In this document: positions 1 through 13,197 of the stretch, in pieces
How the letters are laid out: the number at the start of each line of letters is the position of its first letter
Position numbering within the stretch: the stretch's first letter is position 1
DNA from: Gnetum montanum
Taxonomy: Eukaryota; Streptophyta; Gnetopsida; Gnetales; Gnetaceae
Assembly (NCBI GenBank): GCA_015680685.1
Contig: MNCI01025343.1
Location: forward strand, 141,071 to 205,070
Reading direction: 5' to 3'
DNA length: 64,000 nt
Program-made: the position numbers and the translations under genes
The notes under the pieces: generated by a model
Databases searched by the model: none
The model's input: only the letters and a program-made list of their open reading frames with translations
Told to the model about the DNA's origin: nothing

Positions 1-3000
1 CTTCGTCCTCAGTTTGACCATTTTCGCATGAACATCTAGCCAAAATAAATTACTTTAAACCCTTACCATTCTTATTAGTTATGACCTATTATCTCTATCA
101 TCTTAATATTTTCTAACCACTACAAATGCTCATTGGCATGGCTTGACATCTACGGAATCATGTGTGAAGAGAGAAACATTTGTAGTAAACTTGCGGTGGT
201 ATTTCACATATTTTATCGATGTCTTTCTAGAAATCCTCTAAACATCAACAAATAGGGTCCAATAAAACATCTCAAAAGAATTATAATTAGGAAAGAATTA
301 TGACTCAATTGAGTTAAAAAGGGGAAGCTTGAGACCCTTTCATATAACCTTTGATGTAACTCTGATTTGGAACCAAGAGCAAAAGAATTTCCTTGAATCC
401 CTCTCAAATAGTTGTTGTGTAACCCTATTTCATTGTGATTCTATGCCATCTTCATGTTAATGATAGCTAGAAAATTTAATCCTAACATGCAATGTAAAGT
501 GTAATGAATTATGTAAATAAAAAATATGCTAGCCATAAGTTCACAATGTAAACCACAAAACATGTTGGTAAAATTATATTGTTAACTGATCAATGATAGA
601 ATTACGTTGGATAACTATCATGTGGTGAAATAGCATAAAATAATAGGCCTGTAGACTATAGAAGGACAAATCAAGACTATTCTTAGGAGAGAAGACCTTT
701 GAAAATTTTCACGACATCATTCAACAACAAAGAATAGCTAGAGAAGAGTGCTTTCCTAATCACAGTAGAGCACACCCCACCCTCCCATGCCCCAAAACAT
801 TGTAGTAGCATTGTTATCTATGGTGAAACTTTTGGATTTCAATCCACATAGCACCAATCTTATGATGACTCAGCGACAAAGCTTGAGTATAGATCAAAGA
901 CTTCATAGGCCTTTGCTGTAAATCTTGAGTGCAAATTAGAGACTTGTGAGGCTTCTGGGAATGCCATCAGTATTCAAATTTGAATCTTCTAAACTTTTGT
1001 TTCATATTTAATATAATCTTGTACTATTTATAGGCATTTTCTTTTTGTTTCATTCACATTGGTGGTTCATCATTTGCAGATCTAATGGGTTTAACCTTTT
1101 TTTGCACATGTTCTTTTTTTAGTTTACATTAGGCCGATAACAAAGTTTTAGGTTCTTTTGCGATCAATAAGACTGTCTAAGGCATCTTGAATCTTTTAGG
1201 CTTGTAGATCCTAGGGTTGAACTATTTGTTCAGGGATTTTCAGCCTCCAACACTTGATTTTTTCCATCATTACATCACTCAAAAGAGGTTAATCCATTGT
1301 CTCTTCTACGACCATGCCCGAATGGGATGGGCATTAAGCCTCTTGGTGATGATCCTTGTATCTTTCTTGGTGATAATCCTTTTATCTTTTGAAATTGTAA
1401 TATGGTTGTAATTCTAATACTTTCTAAACTTTCAGAATGTCTTCCAAATTTGTTTAAGAATTAGAGAATCAATAATAGGAATGTCTTGAGAAAAAAGAAA
1501 ATAGTGAAAAAAATTATTAGAAGACCTGTTATTCTTTTTAGGTTTTGTTTCATAAGTTTATTTCTTAAAAGGAGCATCTAAACATCATCTTCATCAACAT
1601 ACTTTCTAATCCTTTTTATTGAGTGAGAAACACCTTGGTTAAAATAATTAATAAGGCTACACCTTACATCTTTCTTTCTACTATTGAAAATATCCCAAGC
1701 AACTTTTAAAAAAAACTTTTCCTATGTTGCTTTGGAGAACAAAAAAATTGATGGATAATGTAATCAATTTTATCATAAGAAGTTTTTATAGTAGCTTAAT
1801 AACTCAAGTAGGTATTTGACTGTAAAATATAAATATATTATAAATAAAAATTCAAAGTATAAATGTAAAAAAGCACTGTAGAAAGGAGAAGCTCCAAAAT
1901 AACAAAAAGAAAAAGACCCAATAGTTTTTGGAGTACCTTTGCAAGTTTTCATCTTTATAACTAATTTTGAAAAACTTCCCCTTTGAGTTAAGAAAAAGAT
2001 AAGACCGTGCTCTCATTTAAAAGTGGAAAAATGGGTTTTGACTTCCTACTAAAGACTTCATGTTAATAATAATAATAATAATAAGAAAATAAAGAGAGAA
2101 GCATTTAGGAAGTTAGCTAAGGCATTAACTATTGAATGATGTCTCCTTGAATTAAGAAGGGAAGACAATTAGCTAGAGAATCTCTATGAAAAATGACATT
2201 ACATCAAAATTTCTAAAAGACAAAAATAATAAGTGGATGAAAGCAAGTTCAAGTATGAAGTAGATATTCTTGAAGTTGAGAAGTATCACCAAATAAAAAT
2301 TTATCTAAGCTTGGTTGAAAACCATGTAAATACTTGCTACACTAAGTCTAAGAGCTATGAGTAAGGGGGCAAGTAAAAAAGCAATGGATGAATGAATCTT
2401 CCATGTTATAGATAGGACGTCTTGGGTCATGAACAATCAAATGAAAGCACCAAATACCACTAGGCAAATCTTGATGAATCAAATACTATAGAAATGTCTA
2501 ATTTTTGAAGGCATAGTGACATTCCATATCTTCTCAATTTTTTGCTTCATAACTACACATTCTTATTAACCTTCCAAAGATAATTAAATATTGGCCAACT
2601 ATTGGTATTAAAACAGACAAGATTATGCATGATCTTGAACTGATATGGAAAAACATGATGGTTATTAATGCAAGAGAAATTAAGAAAATCATTATGAGAA
2701 TCTTGAATCGTTACACTTCTATTGAAATTATCCGAAAGATTAAAAAAATGTTTATTTTTAGAAACATTAATACCATAGAGACTTTGACACTTAGACTAAG
2801 TAATCCATCAACTATGCATGCGAAAAGATGAAATGTAAGAAATGTCAAACTTACACTAAGTACTACAATGGCATGAATGCTTAATAGTCCATGGTTCATT
2901 ATTAATGGAAAGCCACCAAGAACAAATCTTATCAAGCATAGAGGTCAAGATAGTAATATTATTGATATTCCAAAAATCATGAATAAAACTTCAAGCTTTC

Positions 3001-3600
3001 CAAATGTGCTTTATGATAATAGAACCAAATATAGTAATACCTTTTGGAAAAAGGATCCAATAAAAAAATTTGACTATCGTTCTAGTAATCACTAGCTCTA
3101 GGCTTACCCATTTGGATGTGCTTTTGGAAAAGAAGCTTCCAAGGCTCTCCAAAAAATAAGCATTTAACCACCCTCTTGACATAAAATAGTACCTTGCTTA
3201 TAATAATTCACCAATCCTAATCCACAATCCTCTTTATGAGAAGTGCAAATATCCCAAGAAACATAACAAAATCCTTTTCTAGAATGATTACTACTCCAAA
3301 AGAAATTCTAGACAAGCTAATAAATGTGACGATATGTAGAAATACTAGGAGTTTAACCTAATGAATAATACATGAGTAATATAAATGATATGTTTACAAA
3401 TAATACACTTACTAGCATTGAAAGTTTATTTTCCTTCCACTTAATAAAATGAAGATTTATTATGTTGGAAGACTCATAGGATCTATTGGACATAAGTTAC
3501 ATTTTTATGAAAAATAAAGATAAATTCTACTAATTGACCAAGCACTAATGGGGGCATCAAAAACAAATGATATAGGCTTTTTGGTATAAAACTATAATAG
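1..3600. other. AT-rich intergenic sequence, no recognisable gene
   Basis: No open frame here shows a recognisable motif; the longest are 60-75 codons and of biased composition. A short TAA microsatellite (about eight units) lies at about 2065-2090. Parts may be decayed upstream sequence of the LINE that begins to be readable near 3600 on the minus strand, but I cannot align it to anything. Confidence 0.6.
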
Positions 3601-4505
3601 TATCTTAAATGGGTAATTATAGCACAAGAAAGAAACACCTATAAATTATCCTTAAGGGCTTTTGATTTGCGTAATCTACAAATGTACTCTTCTTGGGGGA
3701 GTTGAATCCATCGTCCAATTTCAATTCTAAGATCATGAGAACTTACGCAAAGTTTGATGGTAAAATTATCATATTTGATGGAAATAGTAGCTAAGAGATA
3801 CTGAGGTTGTACATCTAGTTTATTAGATCTAATGTGAAGTAAACAAAATTGCCTCTTTCCTTCCACATATGCTTGACTAGTTGGTGAATATGCTTAGGAT
3901 TTTTTTGCACATCCTCCCATGAGATATTCCATTTTCTCAACAATTACATGCACTAAAAATACCAACCATGGCCTTGTGAATCCCTTAGAATCACTTTAGA
4001 AAATTTGTCTTGCCTTGTGATATGCAAGTAATGAATGTATATAATGAATTGGTATAAGGCTTTTGCTTCTAAATGTAATAAATCACATTCACATAATAAC
4101 ATCAAGTAAGATGTTTGCATCTTCACCTTTAAATCATTGAGAAGAAAATTTTTTTGCATTCTTTGAATCACTTTCCAAATTTTAGCACTTACTCTAGGTC
4201 CCTAAACAACACATCAATACAATATAATAGGATATATGATAGTCTAAAAAATTTGTTTTATGACCTTCTAGCCAAGAGGCTTAAATCCTTGCATTTATTT
4301 TTGAAAGCATATAAAACCTTGAAACCTATTTATATTTTTTATTTGATACACTTCCCCCATGGGTAATTGTTCATATAAATGAGACCCAAATATTTAAAAG
4401 AATCTACTATTTGCACATTCATACCTCCAAAATGGAAATTATAATAGCTATTTCTTGTATTCCAAATCATCAATTTGGTTTTATCTACATTCACTTGAAG
4501 GCTAG
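3600..4505 (-). mobile_element. Non-L1 LINE, C-terminal remnant of the reverse transcriptase ORF
   Basis: Read on the minus strand, several frames together give the thumb and tail of a non-LTR reverse transcriptase. Near 4500-4360 are the motifs VNVDKTKLMIWN and IVDSFKYLGLIY, typical of the end of LINE RT domains. At 4171-3953 follows a segment of the form IQRMQKNFL...LLHLEAKALYQFIIYIHYL. At about 3800-3650 there is RIEIGRWIQLPQEEYICRL, matching the usual last segment of such ORFs, where a short conserved Arg/Gly-rich stretch precedes a Cys. Stops and frame changes break it, so it is a dead copy. The tail (KYLG-type thumb followed by the Q-x-x-FL / LPLE-type segment) looks like the CR1/L2/RTE-style clades rather than the plant L1 clade, which ends in a zf-RVT domain; the clade call is inference. 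A second copy of the same tail lies at 51080-51660. Confidence 0.65.
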
Positions 4506-4553
4506 ATGAATGATAATAATATTTTAATACTTTTTTCTATAACTACATGATCA

Positions 4554-4997
4554 TGATCACTTTAAACATACTATATTAATGTTTGGTAATCCTAGCTGTG
4601 AATACTTGGTACGTCCAACAATAGATACTTGATAACCCATCAACATTAATATAGGTTCAGAATGGGTACAAAAAGTGAGAATGGATATTCTATGCTTAGG
4701 ATAACTTAAATTTTTCTTATGTCCATATTTAGTTAGAAATTAATATTTTAATTACTTTATTGTTTTAACATTATAATAATAAAAAATAACAAACATATAA
4801 ATATCAGATGCCTTAATCTTACTTAAATATATCCATTGAGCTAGCACAAATGATTATTGGAAAAATGACAACCCACAACCAAGCATGCCATTATCTATAA
4901 CACCTATGGCTAGAAAGATTTCATGGCATTCAATCGGATTACATGTGAATGCTTGTGATTTGTATGATTGGGAGTAGGGAACAATGGCCACTCATCA
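4554..4997 (+). repeat. Left (5') LTR of element A
   Basis: The 3' half (4733-4997) aligns with 48719-48978, sharing long blocks around 'gccttaatct', 'gctagcacaa' and the terminal 'ctcatca'. It ends in CA at 4997. It is followed by a degenerate primer-binding site (TGATGCTATTGTTAGG), which lines up with the better preserved one of element B (TGGTATCATTGTTGAGG, tRNA-Met type). The start is placed at TGATCAC because LTRs begin with TG; it could be one base off. Confidence 0.65.
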
Positions 4998-5149
4998 TTG
5001 ATGCTATTGTTAGGTAATCTTTCTTTGTTATGCATTGAGTATATTAGATAATTTAAATTATACAAAGATCATTGTCAGAATGGACCATTTTATCTTAAGA
5101 AAATCATAATATTTTATTTAAGAAATACTATAAAACAAAAATTGAAATA

Positions 5150-7000
5150 TGTCCTCTTCTCATAGGGTTGATTATCCATTAGGTGATGATAGGTTAGGGA
5201 AGAACCTAGGAGAAGTTCCTTGACAACTTAAGTTGGTCTACACTCGCTTGGATCCATGCCATTTGGACTTCACCTTCATTCTCAACCAAGATGAACAATT
5301 ATGATGGAGAGACCTAGAGGGCAATGTTATGTTGTTGCCCAATCGTGCCATCCCATTAATGTTTATGATTGCATTGAAGAAGTTGGGACTTGAGGTAGTA
5401 GCACTAGATTATCAAGTAATAAATTACCTCTCCAGGTGCTATCAACCTACAAAGGCCCAACTCATGAAAGAAAAATTCATTGAGGCATTCCATGAAGTCT
5501 TAAAAGGGAAGAGGATCCTAATTACATTAACATCACAATTAGAAAAAAAAACATAGAGTATCCATTAGGTAAATCCCAATGTCAGAGTTCTCCTTCCTTT
5601 AGTAAGAACAACATAACCCAATAATGGTTATATTTAATCTTGTCTAGCAACCAAAATAAGGGAAGAGCTAGACCTAAAACCAGGGAGGCATCAAGGCTAA
5701 TGTCTTCCAATTATCAAGCAAAAGAATAACCAAGGAACCAAAGAAGGATGGTAAGCCAAAACAACTCTTCTACCTCTCCATCCTTACCATCCTCCTTATC
5801 ATTTAGTTTGATGAGGAAGAACATGATTGGAAATGAAGGAAAAATGATTGATAATAAGGAAGAAATGATTAAAGAGATCATCATAGAGATGGAAGACGAG
5901 AATGCAGGTAGAAGTGAGAGGAAGAGGAACATCAGTAGAAAAGAAGGCATAGTAGGCCACATCATAGAAGGCATGGCCATGATAGGGACCATCATGAACA
6001 AGATGAATATGATGAACCATTGGTTGCTACACTAAGCATAATCAATATTTGGAAGGTAGCTCACATTCCTACTAGTCATCAAAAGGATAGTTTGATCAAA
6101 CAACTTAATATGAATAATATCTTTATGTTTGAGGGAGGATATAATGTAGATCTGCAATACTACTTGCAAGCCTTCCATAATGCTTGTGTCTTGCAAAACA
6201 TTGAGAACGTATGATAGAAATTGAAGTTATTCCCCTAGATACTCATCAAGGAAGTTGAAAGCTAGTATTAGTCCTTGAAGCTAGAATTCATTTGCAGATG
6301 TAGTATGATGATAGAACCATTCAAGAAAAATATCAAACATACTTTAAGGTATCCAACTTGAGAAAAAAATTGAAGGATGTAAATAAGGTAACCATGAATC
6401 ACTTGATGCAACCTTGGGAAGGTACTCTTTGTTGGTACATTTCTATCTAGGGCATGGTTATTCTTAAAGGGAATAATTCCACCATATCATAGATGGGCTC
6501 AAAAATAAAACTAAGAACAATCTTTGGGTTTATGGATAGGGAAGATTGTTAGAAACAAGGGCTCATTAGATTCAAAGGCTTATAGGTCAGATATTGAAAG
6601 AAGAAGAAGAGTTAAGAAACAGAGAAAGTATAGAGAAGGATGATAAGGATTCTTCCTTTTGCAAAAATGAGATACATCTCTATGATCTAGAGGGAAAAGC
6701 ACCATTGGAGGAGGTTGTGCAAAGGAATACCTTGCCAATCCAAAAATATATCACTAAAATATTAGCTAAGGAGGCAAGATGTAGGACTCTATGGATGAGA
6801 AGTTTCAAATATTATTTAAAATTGTGAAGGAGAAAATAGAACAAGGAAGCAAGGGTAAGGATAAGAGAAGGAAGAAGGACATAGTAAAGGATTATTACCA
6901 TTATAAAGATAAAGCTGCAATAGTGGAAGAGATTGTAAATTCTAATTCAAAAGATAAATGATATGATATTTTCCAATATGAACATTTGAAGGGATGATAT
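5150..7000 (+). pseudogene. Element A gag remnant
   Basis: Broken gag-like region. It contains an Arg/His/Glu-rich stretch (about 5880-6000), a conserved segment YLQAFHNACVLQNIEN (about 6160-6210), a capsid-like FKK/W-rich segment to about 6500, a Lys/Glu-rich region (6590-6860) and a degenerate zinc knuckle near 6975 (QYEHLKG, Cys residues lost). The same order and wording occur in element B at 32000-33060 (IQAFHDACALQNIES, and CRVCQYEHLKEC with the Cys residues kept). It would have packaged element RNA; frameshifts and stops show it no longer does. A proline/glutamine/tyrosine-rich linker follows at 7020-7450. Confidence 0.6.
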
Positions 7001-7719
7001 TTAATTCTGTCACATTTATAGGAACCTAGGATGTATGACTTAAATCCAAAGTTCATCAAAAGGCAAGTATCCAAGAGGTTGTCTTATCCCCAAGATAATT
7101 ATCAACAACTGTTTCAACAAAAATAGTACTATCCAAGGGGAATGCCACCTCAACCGTAGGATTACTATCAATAGTGGCATAATTCATAGTCATGGGGAAT
7201 GTTGCCACCAAGGTAAAAGGATCCTTATCATCAACCAGATTCCTATGAATATTATGTCTAAAAACTACTATTACCAAGTGGCTCCACTACCCACACCTCT
7301 TTCCATCATTACTATTCTCCTAAATATCATATACTCACCACTTCATGTGGTGAATCTTCTTTCACATATACTCCTCACCACCCTCAACATCATGCACCGT
7401 ATTACTTTACTCTTTGCCATCTACAAGATCCATGCAAGGTGAAATCCCTTTGTTGTCTCAACAACAAAATGCCATGAAAGTTATGAATCTACAAATGCAT
7501 GATCATTCAAAGGGATCCAAATATAAACCTCAAAAAGATCATTTTTCTAACCTAACAGTCCACCCAAACTAACATAGGTACCCATGGCTACATAACCTTT
7601 CAGAACTACCCAAGAACCTTCAATATAAAAGTTTCAAAACATCCAAACTATCATGTTAATTCATGCTATGATGGATTGAATTAAGGCAAGATATTGTTCT
7701 AGGAGAAGAACTAATCTTA

Positions 7720-7837
7720 GAAGTCCCCAAATCTATTTGCAAATTGTAGGAAATGATCCATGCAAGGCCTTGTTAGATTTAGGATCTGGTATAAACTTGA
7801 TCTTCCAAGAGATGTATAAGACATAAAACCTACCTCT
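7720..7837 (+). pseudogene. Element A aspartic protease, 5' part, interrupted by element C
   Basis: The segment PCKALLDLGSGINLIF carries the retropepsin D-[TSL]-G-S signature in the flap order expected for gypsy proteases, matching CKALLDSGSRVNLIS in element B (about 33840). Similarity stops at 7837 inside the block reading NLP, and the next homologous residues appear at 29018 on the far side of element C (SYPKDFLVIHVDN, then GIKDLSLKI). This shows directly that C inserted into the protease coding sequence. The target copy reads CCTCT on the left and CCTCC on the right. Confidence 0.65.
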
Positions 7838-9201
7838 TGTAATTCTTGAAAAATTTGGTTGCTAGAAAACTAAAAATCCAAAGTCAAAAAATTTTAGCCT
7901 TGGATCCCAAGGGCCTCTAAGAAAGAGAATCCAAGACATCTTGGATGGCCTAGTTGATCACCCAGGGACTTGAGAAATGTAAATGGGGATAAAAAAATGT
8001 AAAATATTGTAGATTTCATCTAGAAAATAAATGCATAGAATAAAACCATAACAACTTTGCATAATAAATGAACTATGAATTTTATTACAATGAAAATATT
8101 ATGAATAAAAGAATTTTAGAATGTGTACCAATGGTATCTAGATGCACAAGGGATTTTCTTTGGCGGAGTTTGAAGCCTATTGAAGTTGGTAGTGTTGCAC
8201 ATCACAATTACTCTCCAACTCCCAAAATCAAAACTCCTTGCAGGTGTCTCTCATAGATCTACAACATTGGTCATAGGGGTGGTAAGGTATGTGAAGGACT
8301 TTTCTCATAAAATAGATACCACATTAGGATTTTTGATGTCTAGGTAGTCCAATGTTGCTCTAAAAATCCTCACACAAGCCTCAAGGTTACAAGTGTTTTA
8401 AATGGTTGAAAGTTCCACACTTAAGAATTGCCCAAAAGCTTTGTGTTTACTTCAAATTTAAAAGTTCAAGAATTTAGAAGTGATGGAACCTCTTCAAGGT
8501 TTTTGAAATTAGCTTATATAGATTATATGGCTATTGAATTATGGTTGCAAATTTCTATCATGATTATTGACAAATTGGTGTCACATGCAAGTGTTGTAGG
8601 TGTTTGATTCTAGCATAGTTGCTATTTGTGGTAAATTTTGATACTTCCAAGGCATGAAAACCATGTTGGTTATCAAAAATAGTAAACATAGTTTTTATCC
8701 ACACTAGCTTCTCCCACCCACACTAGTCTTCCAGAAGTAATGTTGGAGTTGTAGGAGCAACACTAGGATTCAATGAAAATTGAAACCCCAACTACTACAA
8801 TGTTATCCTTGATGTGGGAACATTGGTCTTATGGTGACTACACTGGCCATAGTTGGGAGAATGAAAGTAAAACCCTCCAATGCGGAGCATAGATGCTTCC
8901 AACATACTAAAGTTCATACCCACTACAAAACCCATGACAATGCCAATTTTGGCAATTTGAAAGGCATTTTTAACCTTTCCAAGCCTAAATATAGACATGG
9001 TAGGAAATTTTCCACTTAGGAAGTGAGGCTATAATAACTTATGAAGCATTTTTCAGCTCAAAAAATTAAAGTAAGTAAAATTGCATCTCATGGAATACAA
9101 TTTTCACATTTTACAATGAAATTCCAGCCTCGGGTTTCATGGGGTGAAAGTTATAATGCTAAAAAGGTTGCAACATGAATTTTCTTGGTGTTATTTCTTT
9201 A
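7838..9201 (-). repeat. 3' LTR of element C
   Basis: Direct repeat of 27727-29017. Long matching blocks include the stretch around 'ttagccttggatcccaagggcc' (7891 on) and 'cttatgaagcattttt' (9040 on), with small indels throughout. The right end is uncertain by a few bases because the two copies diverge at the boundary. Minus-strand element, so this left copy is the 3' LTR and the purine-rich tract lies just to its right. No coding sequence. Confidence 0.75.
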
Positions 9202-10430
9202 ATCCCTCTTTGTTGATGTTTGGAGGATTGACCCAGGAGACATCAACAAAGAAAACAAAACATCACTATAGGTCCACCACCATCATTCTCCATCTATGCT
9301 TGATTTAGTAGTGTTGAATCATATCCAAAGAGTGCTTATGATGATGGGATAAGTGTTATGATGAGATGATAGAGGATAAAGGTTATATTTGGCTCTAAGG
9401 AAATGGCCATAGGGCTAATAATGAGTTCCAAATGTTGACATCATGGTTACAGTTTTGGCAATGACATTTTGAGTGATTGATGACATCTTTGTGTTTCATG
9501 TTTTTGTGATAATGGTAACTCAGTAATATTCTTGAGGAACCAATACCCTACTCCAAGATTTCTTCAGTCATTAGGCTCCTCCCTTTGCTTGTTTGAAATC
9601 ATTCATCTATCTTTTGGTCTTCATTGGCATTTTGGCTTCTTGGTAATTTTCTTCCTCATTTTTTCTTTTACATGGTGAAAGCTTCATTGGGTTTTATTGT
9701 CAAGGCCAAACTTGATTTGGTTTTCCTGTTGAATGAAATGTGTTACATTCAATGAACTTGATGGTGGAGCATGATGAAGTTAACATCTTATGCCCATAAC
9801 ACATGAATGTCAAACATTGGTCAACATTATTATTCAAGATAAGGAAGGTTATAGTTAGGGTACGCGGTTGGACTTAACAAGGGTAACAAAGGTGAAATGA
9901 AATAAGCACTCTTGGTACAACAAGACAAGCTAAAGAAATCTTGTGTATTAAGGTCACATTGTAACTTGCTGCTATGAAATGTTGTACCTTTGTGAGGACT
10001 TCAGGCTTCATCCTGCATGCACAACTCCAAGATAACAAGAAAACAAAACAAAGAAAGCATATTGTCACATGATAATATATAAGGTCATACAAGATAATCA
10101 ACAAACTAGGTCATCATAGGTTACTATTGTTACAAAGCTTTATAGTTCATTTACTATGCTTAATAGAGAGAGATATATAGAAAGTTCATGCAGGCTCACT
10201 TGTTATTGGTTGTAAGGCCGTTGATGCCAACTTGTCAATTTTTACAAGTTAGATGTAGTAAGGCTTTAGATAGAAATGATTAACTAGATTGACCAATTCA
10301 TTCTCATCCATGTCGGCTATTTTGAAGGCTCTTTTGCCATAGGCCTTAGTGATAAAGAAAAGTTCCTTCTAGTTGGCTGAGAACTTGTTTGCATGCTAGC
10401 GAATAGCCTTGAGGACTAGGTCTACCTCTT
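9202..10430 (-). other. Element C untranslated 3' region
   Basis: Stretch between the integrase end and the 3' LTR of element C. I see no conserved motif in any frame; the open frames are short. It may hold a decayed 3' ORF but nothing supports this. Confidence 0.5.
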
Positions 10431-10439
10431 CTAGTGTAT

Positions 10440-11240
10440 TTTGATGTGAGAAAGTGTTAGAACCCACAGCTCTTCCATTAAATCTAGATCAATGGTACAT
10501 AGCTTATTGTTTTGTTCATCATTGATGAAGTTTGATAAAGCCACCCTCAATGATGGAACTTGTAACTCAAGAGGTAGAATATTTTTAGAACCATAAATTG
10601 AGTTATAAGGGATTACACCTGTTGTGGTTTGAAATATAATTTGATAGGCCCAAAGTGCATGAACAAGCCGCTCATGCCACTTACATTTGCTATTACTGAA
10701 CATCTTTTTAGAAAGTTTATGATGTCATTATTTCTAGCTTTAGCTTGTCCATTTTCTTGAGGGTAGTATGGTGATGAGAAAGAATGTTTAATACCCTAGG
10801 TCTTGAAAAAAAGCTTTTTTTCTTAGCTACTACATTGTGATCCATTATTTGTAACTATGGTCAAAGGTATGCCAAAACGAGCTACTATGTTATCTAGTAT
10901 GAATCTACAAACTTGTTAAGATGTTGTTTTTCTTAGGGGAATAGTTACAACCTACTTTGTAAAGCATTCAATTGCAGTGATGATGAAACTATGCCCTACA
11001 GAAGACTTAGGTGTTATAGGTCCAATGATGTATAATCCCTATCATTGAAATGGTCAAGTTATTTGAGTAGTGCATAACTCACTTGGTGGCATGTGTATCA
11101 TGTTACTATGCCATTGACAAGTATTACAAGTTTTAACCTTCTATAGGCAATCACTTTCCACATAGAGCTAGTAATAACCTAGTTGCCTAATTTTAGTAGC
11201 CATGACTCTAGGTCCTATATGTCCCCCACATACACCTTCA
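10440..11240 (-). pseudogene. Element C integrase remnant
   Basis: The minus strand, in changing frames, gives a gypsy integrase. First come the second half of the HHCC zinc-binding module (CNTCQWH at about 11125) and the core with GLYIIGPI. Then HSFIITAIECFTK, the second catalytic block PYYPQENGQAKARNN (about 10750), and the C-terminal WHERLVHALWAY...TTGVIPYNSIYG...LPLELQVPSLRV segment, intact as a 90-residue frame at 10703-10431. The enzyme would have joined element cDNA to host DNA. Several stops and at least one frameshift break it. Confidence 0.75.
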
Positions 11241-11579
11241 TGAACTTGCTTAAGGATTGTGTAGGCTTTAGTTTTACCCAAGCATACTAATAATATGTCA
11301 TCATAAGATCATTGAAATAATGTGTTATCACCTATGATGACATACTATTTTTATCCTTTATGTATAGCATTCTTTTGAGAAGTAGTTAGGCCCTGTGAAG
11401 GTTCACCATGCATATGGTAAAACCTGATACCATCATACCATTCCTTTGGAGAAGTGATATGAACTAAGGCTATCGAGTTGTCCTTAGTGTTCTGCATGAT
11501 GGGGATAACATAGTTTATAGTTAAGGAAGGTAATTTGCTAAACACATCTAGCATCACACTGAGGGCTAAGGTTGGAATG

Positions 11580-12250
11580 CATCAGCTAATGTGTTCTTGG
11601 TTTGGAATATATGTTGGATACCAACATCTATAAATTGTTGCATTATTTTCTCACCTAGGTCATAGTAAGCCTACAAATGTATGGATTTATAGGCATAAAT
11701 CTTTGTTACTTGGTTAACCACAAGTTGTGAATAACCTTTTATCATTAGGTGTTTGATTCCTTAGTTATGAGCTATAATCATTCCCTTGATCAATCCTTCA
11801 TACTCTACCATATTGTTGGTACATGGGAATTAAAAATTGTAAGTGAGTGATTGGATTTCACTAGGTGTGAATGTTATGATGGTAGCAACACTAGCCCCAC
11901 AAGTAGTTGAAGCACCGTCAAAGTGCATATTTACCTCATGGCCCTCAAGTACTTCACTAATGATGTTGACATGCTCATTAGAAAATTTAGAGTCAATGGC
12001 TATATGATCATCTATCAGTAAAATGGGAAGTTATGCAACTATAGCTTAACCTATCATTGAAGCTTGGAAGATGTAGTATAGGTCAACCTCCACTATTATG
12101 GCTTTCCAATGGGATATATAGCTACTCTCATAGATATTGATCATTATGGCTCTAAGCATGTTGTCCTTGAAAATGATATTGACTCAACTCCTAAGGAGGT
12201 AATATCTCCACTTCTTCAATGAGAAGACTAGTGTTAGACAATACTTCTCC
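11580..12250 (-). pseudogene. Element C RNase H and second (Tat-type) RNase H remnant
   Basis: First RNase H: minus strand about 12250-12100, with TYET-HTKVEKYCLTLVFSLKKWRYYL, the usual gypsy pattern around the catalytic Glu. Second RNase H: about 11940-11580, opening with FDGAS and followed by a TNN-EYEGLIKGM block and SQLVVNQVTKIYA. The tandem arrangement is known from Tat-lineage gypsy elements, where the first domain degrades the RNA strand of the hybrid and the second is an acquired copy. Both are broken by stops. Confidence 0.65.
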
Positions 12251-12439
12251 ACTTTAGTGTGTCAGGTCTCATAAGTAATCAATGCATTTCTTAGGTAGTA
12301 TACTAGCAACTTGGCTTCATCATCTTATTTCTAATAGAGTAGAGAAGTAATGGACATGTTAGAGATATCAAGGTAGATGTAAAAAGGTTTATCCTTTTGT
12401 GGCAAATAGACCATGGATGGTTATGCCAACTCTTGCTTA

Positions 12440-13195
12440 AGGTTTTCAAAGGTGGACTCCTTTCTTAATCAAGTGTTGCATGGGTTGTAACTTATCCGTA
12501 AGACTAATGATGAACCTATAGATAAATTGTAATTTTTCTTGCAGTCCTTGAAGCTCATTAAGATTAGTCAGTGCTACCAAGCTGGATATGGCCATAACCT
12601 TATCAAGATTGACATGTATCCCTACTTTAGAAACTACAAAACCAAGCATCTTATTAGTTTTGACACTAAAGACACACTTTTTTGGGTTAAACCCAAGCTC
12701 ACATTTGAGAAATTATTTAAGCACAGGGTCAAGTTCATGTGCATGGTCGCTAGGCACTTTGTATTTAATAGCAATATTGTCTATGTATTCATTGAGCAAT
12801 CCTAGCATATAATCACTAAAGATATATGTCATAGCTCTTTGGTAGGTTGTTCTTTGGTAGGGCATCATGGTGTAGCAAAATGTTCTCCAAGGGATCATGA
12901 AGGTCATACAAAGTTGATGCTCTAGGTTAATCCTAACCTAGTTGTATCCTGAGAACCCATCCATAAAGGATAAAAAGACATGTCCAACCATAGTATCGAT
13001 AAGTTAGTCAATAATAGGTGAAGGAAAATTGTCTTTGATTGTTGCCTTATTCAGGTCTCAAAAATCAATGTAGATACATATACTCCCATTTTTCTTAGGG
13101 ACTACCACTATGTTGGACACCCATTTTATGTAATCAACAACTCTAATGAAACTAGCTTAATGTAGTTTTGTGATTCCATCACGAATGACTAGAGA
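12440..13195 (-). pseudogene. Element C reverse transcriptase remnant
   Basis: The minus strand gives a gypsy RT: WVSNIVVVPKKNGSICIYIDF, DLNKATIKDNFPSP, SFMDGFSGYNQ, then MTFMIPWRTFCYTMMPY..TTYQRAMTYIF and LGFVVSKVGIHVNLDKVMAI. The usual Y-x-D-D active site is degenerate (EYIDNIAIK, with the second Asp replaced by Asn). N-terminal fingers begin near 13195, exactly where similarity to a copia integrase ends. RT would have copied element RNA to DNA; it is clearly dead. Confidence 0.75.
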
Positions 13196-13197
13196 AA

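Noticed and set aside
5714-6035. Overlapping Met/Ile/Ser-rich frames on both strands, about 95 codons
   Set aside because: Frame shadows of the Arg/His/Glu-rich gag stretch of element A; no conserved pattern, and element B has stops there.
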